Shown here piece after piece: positions 60,907 through 64,000 of a stretch of 64,000 nt of DNA. The stretch is from Nitrososphaerota archaeon. Lineage in GTDB: Archaea; Thermoproteota; Nitrososphaeria; Conexivisphaerales; UBA164. Positions within the stretch are counted from its first letter, which is position 1; every line of letters starts with the position of its first letter. Made by a program: the position numbers and the translations under genes. The stretch is from contig WYER01000025.1 of NCBI GenBank assembly GCA_009903795.1, positions 1 through 64,000 of the forward strand. The letters run 5' to 3'. The notes beneath the pieces are model-generated. The model searched no databases and was not told the origin of the DNA. It saw only the letters and a list, made by a program, of their open reading frames with translations.

Positions 60907-62940
60907 GTCGAAGTTCATTCTGAGATCTATTACGTAAGGTCCATTCTCATTTATAATAAGAGGGTTAATTTCTAGTTCCTTTAAATTTTCTTTATCATAT
61001 ACCCATTGAGAAAGTTCAGAGATTGTTCTTGCAAACTTTTCAGGGTCGTAAATAGTTTTGTTTCTGTAACCTTTTAAGATGTCAAACAACTTTGTTTCTT
61101 TAAGCATGTCTAAAGCTTCATCAAATGTGACAGGGCAAACATAGTTTGATGTCATCCTGTAGAGCTCTGTCAGTGTTCCTCCAGCACCAACGCTTACAAC
61201 GGCTCCAAAAGATTCGTCCTTTACAAAACCTAACCTTATTTCCTGGCCTTTGATCATCTGCTGGTAATAAATCCTGCCATCAGGAAATTTTTTGTTAAGA
61301 TCTTCTATAGCTATAGCCGCTTCTTGGGCGTTCAAAATATTTACTCTTACAGCATTTTGTTCAGTTTTGTGAATCAAGTCTTTTCTGTAAACTTTTAGCG
61401 CAATGGGGTATGGCAATCTGTTAAGATCAGATTTATCTATCCATCCCCATGGAGGTATGATAAACCCAAATTCTTTTAAAAATTCAGAACTTTCTGGATC
61501 TATTATTATACCTTTAAAATTTATTACGGGTTCTTTTCTAACAGAAAAACGCCAGGTTGGCTGTGCCTTTGATGATTTCACAAGATAGGCCATTGTAATT
61601 GAAGCTTCTTCTGGAGAATTAAAAGCAGGTATACCCATTAGCCAGAAAGTCTTTCTCAAATGTTCAGACCATTCAGTATTGCCTAGTTCTACGCTTATGT
61701 TAAAGTTTTTGTACTCGTCAGAAATCTTTTTTATGGATTCTGGAAGTTTATCAGTAATTCCAGGAGGATAATGGGTACTTATTATTATAAAATTTGAAAA
61801 GCCATTCTCGCTCAATTTTTTATAAACTTCAATAATACTTTCGTCAGTTCCTGAAGCGCTAACATCTACAGGATTAGCAAGGCTCGCAATTTTAGGAACT
61901 TTACCTGTTGCCTTTAATTCGTTTAATATTCCTGAGACATTAGGCACATTGACCCCGTTTTTTGCAGCGTTGTCGGCTGCAAGAACGCCAGCACCTCCGC
62001 TATTAGTCAACACAATAACCTTATCAGACCTTGGCAAACCGTTCATTTCATATGTTTTTATAACATCTATAAGTTCCCTGAGTGTATAAACCTGTATTAT
62101 TCCAGCTTGTTTTAATGCAGACGAATATGTCTCATAGTCGCTCATTATCGAAGCGGTGTGAGACATAGTCGCCCTTTTTCCTACCTGCGTAACTCCGGCG
62201 AGCAGAGCAAAGGCTTTTTTCTTCTTTGTTAAATCAGACGCTATTTTCATAAATTTTTTACCATCCTTGATTCCCTCAATGTACATAGCTACAGCTTCAA
62301 CATTTTCATCATAAGATAAAAATTCCAGCGTATCAGAAATCGTAATATCTTCAGAATTTCCCAAACAAGTAAGGGAACTGATGCCTATATTGTTGGTTAA
62401 AAGTTCATCAAGGATAGAAACGCTGATACCACCGCTTTGAGTTATAATTGCTACTTTGCCTTTTTTTAACTTTGGAAGAGATTCTAAAAATCTTCCGTCT
62501 TTAGTCGCCTTTTTTTCCGGCAGGAACAAGGTATTTAACCCGTTATATGTATTAACTATACCTATAGTGTTAGGACCAAGCACCCTGATTTTTAGCTTTT
62601 CTTTGAGCAGCTTTTCAGACCCTGATTCTGTAAAGCCTCCAGAAATAACGATGGCAGTTTTTGTTCCTCTTTTATCAGCTTCTTTTAGGTATTGCCATGC
62701 TAAGCTTGATGGTACCGAAATTATCGTCAAATCTGTCTCTGGCACTTCCTTCAAGCATTTATAACCAGCACATTCTTCATATAGGGGGTTTACTGGATAA
62801 ATTTCAGCGTTAAGCGTTCTTTCTTCTTTTGCCTTTATTAGGTTTTTAAATATTATCGTAGCAAAATTGTCCTCTCGCGGTGAAACGCCTATAACAGAAA
62901 TGGATTCTGGATAGTAAAGCGGGTAAAGATCATTATTCAT
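60904..62940 (-). CDS. ADP-forming acyl-CoA synthetase (fused alpha-beta; Acd/Pat-like)
   Basis: YPESISVIGVSPREDNFATIIFKNL, LGPNTIGIVNTYNGLN, IITQSGGISVSILDEL, VLTNSGGAGVLAADNA, LEINPLIINENGPYVIDLRM. Confidence 0.9.
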   Translation of the reverse strand: MNNDLYPLYYPESISVIGVSPREDNFATIIFKNLIKAKEERTLNAEIYPVNPLYEECAGYKCLKEVPETDLTIISVPSSLAWQYLKEADKRGTKTAIVISGGFTESGSEKLLKEKLKIRVLGPNTIGIVNTYNGLNTLFLPEKKATKDGRFLESLPKLKKGKVAIITQSGGISVSILDELLTNNIGISSLTCLGNSEDITISDTLEFLSYDENVEAVAMYIEGIKDGKKFMKIASDLTKKKKAFALLAGVTQVGKRATMSHTASIMSDYETYSSALKQAGIIQVYTLRELIDVIKTYEMNGLPRSDKVIVLTNSGGAGVLAADNAAKNGVNVPNVSGILNELKATGKVPKIASLANPVDVSASGTDESIIEVYKKLSENGFSNFIIISTHYPPGITDKLPESIKKISDEYKNFNISVELGNTEWSEHLRKTFWLMGIPAFNSPEEASITMAYLVKSSKAQPTWRFSVRKEPVINFKGIIIDPESSEFLKEFGFIIPPWGWIDKSDLNRLPYPIALKVYRKDLIHKTEQNAVRVNILNAQEAAIAIEDLNKKFPDGRIYYQQMIKGQEIRLGFVKDESFGAVVSVGAGGTLTELYRMTSNYVCPVTFDEALDMLKETKLFDILKGYRNKTIYDPEKFARTISELSQWVYDKENLKELEINPLIINENGPYVIDLRMNFD

Positions 62941-63085
62941 ATCAACTATGATGATTTAAGTAATATTTATTTTTTATTTAGTAAAGAAATGAAATTTATA
63001 AAATATAAAAACTATTTTTAAAAAATTTTTAACATTAGATTCGAAAAATAAAAATTTAAATTCATCTTCTTTTAATATATAATTG

Positions 63086-64000
63086 ATGTTCCCTTTTAAT
63101 GAGGTAATGGATTTTAAAATAGAAATGACAGATGAGCACGAACTTTTCAGGAAATCGATAAGAGAGTTTGCAGAAAGCAAGGTAAGGCCCTACGTTCAGA
63201 AGGTTGAAGAAACAAACGAGATACCGCAGAGCATTATAGATGGGGCAAGAGAACTTGGGCTATACGGGGTAGGAGTCCCTGAAAAATACGGAGGACAGGG
63301 GGGTGATATGAGGACATTAGCTATACTTACAGAAGAACTCTCAAGGGTTCTTCCATCTTTAGGTACAATGGTAACTGTAAACCATCTTTTTTTAATTCCT
63401 TTGATGATTTTCGGAACCGAAGAACAAAAGCTCAAGTACATACCACCAGTTGCAAAAGGTGAAAAATTTGCGGCGCACGCTAACACAGAACCAGGTGCAG
63501 GAAGCGATGTCGCAGGAATTCAGACTAGGGCAGAAAAAAATAATAATGGGTATATAATTAACGGAAGGAAAATATTTATCACGAATTCTGAAAGAGCTCA
63601 ATATTTCATACTCTCTGCAAGAACTTCTTCTCCTGAACAAGGCAAAAGATGGAAGGGAATAACAACTTTCATTGCAGAAAAAGGCATGCCTGGTCTTGAG
63701 ATAGGGCAAAAGTTTAAAGTTATTGGGCTAAGGGGGGAACAGCCTAATGAGGTTATATTCAACAACCTTTACGTTCCTGATGAAAACATAGTAGGTAAAG
63801 TAGGGGAGGGTTTTAAAGTTATTGTGACAACATACGATTATTCAAGAATAATCATAGCGGCTCAGGCTCTTGGTATCGCACAAGGTGTTTTTGAGCTGGC
63901 GTTTAATTATTCAATAGAGAGAAAAGCTTTTGAAAAACCCATCATCGGGTTTGAAGGCGTAGCTTTCAGGATTTCTGACATGCTGATAAAGCTTGAGACA
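63086..64000 (+). CDS. Acyl-CoA dehydrogenase, 3' end beyond window
   Basis: Absent from the ORF track because no stop in window. EMTDEHELFRKSIREFAESKVRP, AHANTEPGAGSDVAGIQTRAEK, KIFITNSERAQYFILSART, VKVGEGFKV. Start may also be 63107. Confidence 0.9.
   Translation, partial: MFPFNEVMDFKIEMTDEHELFRKSIREFAESKVRPYVQKVEETNEIPQSIIDGARELGLYGVGVPEKYGGQGGDMRTLAILTEELSRVLPSLGTMVTVNHLFLIPLMIFGTEEQKLKYIPPVAKGEKFAAHANTEPGAGSDVAGIQTRAEKNNNGYIINGRKIFITNSERAQYFILSARTSSPEQGKRWKGITTFIAEKGMPGLEIGQKFKVIGLRGEQPNEVIFNNLYVPDENIVGKVGEGFKVIVTTYDYSRIIIAAQALGIAQGVFELAFNYSIERKAFEKPIIGFEGVAFRISDMLIKLET

Overview
The window is a chromosomal segment from an AT-rich archaeon. Gene content (Alba, SRP19, Lhr-type helicase, DUF1512, probable DUF2258, archaeal MetK, HMG-CoA synthase/thiolase/DUF35 triad, intron-bearing tRNA-Tyr) suggests Thermoproteota/TACK; this is an inference, not proven. 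Most of it is housekeeping: branched-chain amino acid operon (ilvB-ilvN-ilvC-leuA-leuB), glnA, aspS, trpB, metK with an MTHFR-like gene, a CO/xanthine-dehydrogenase-type molybdo-oxidoreductase near a glycerate kinase, an F420 pair, fixCX-etfBA, proline-catabolic genes, a 2-oxoacid:ferredoxin oxidoreductase operon, an ADP-forming acyl-CoA synthetase and an acyl-CoA dehydrogenase running off the right edge. The most notable material is not in the ORF track. (1) There is a family of IS200/IS605 (TnpB) derived elements: four right ends plus a fifth end fragment. Two copies are about 290 bp and share the same left-end/right-end fusion, i.e. a MITE-like family that lost TnpB but kept a conserved ~60-nt segment and a terminal hairpin showing compensatory changes, as expected for an omega/reRNA-like 3' end. 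(2) Several relic genes can be read through stops and frameshifts: a GH15 glucoamylase, a LysO/DUF340 exporter, a DDE transposase, a 5'-truncated CBS protein and a peroxiredoxin with one in-frame TAA. (3) An ATP-cone/PD-(D/E)XK nuclease fusion is present. No CRISPR array, rRNA or complete autonomous transposon was found.
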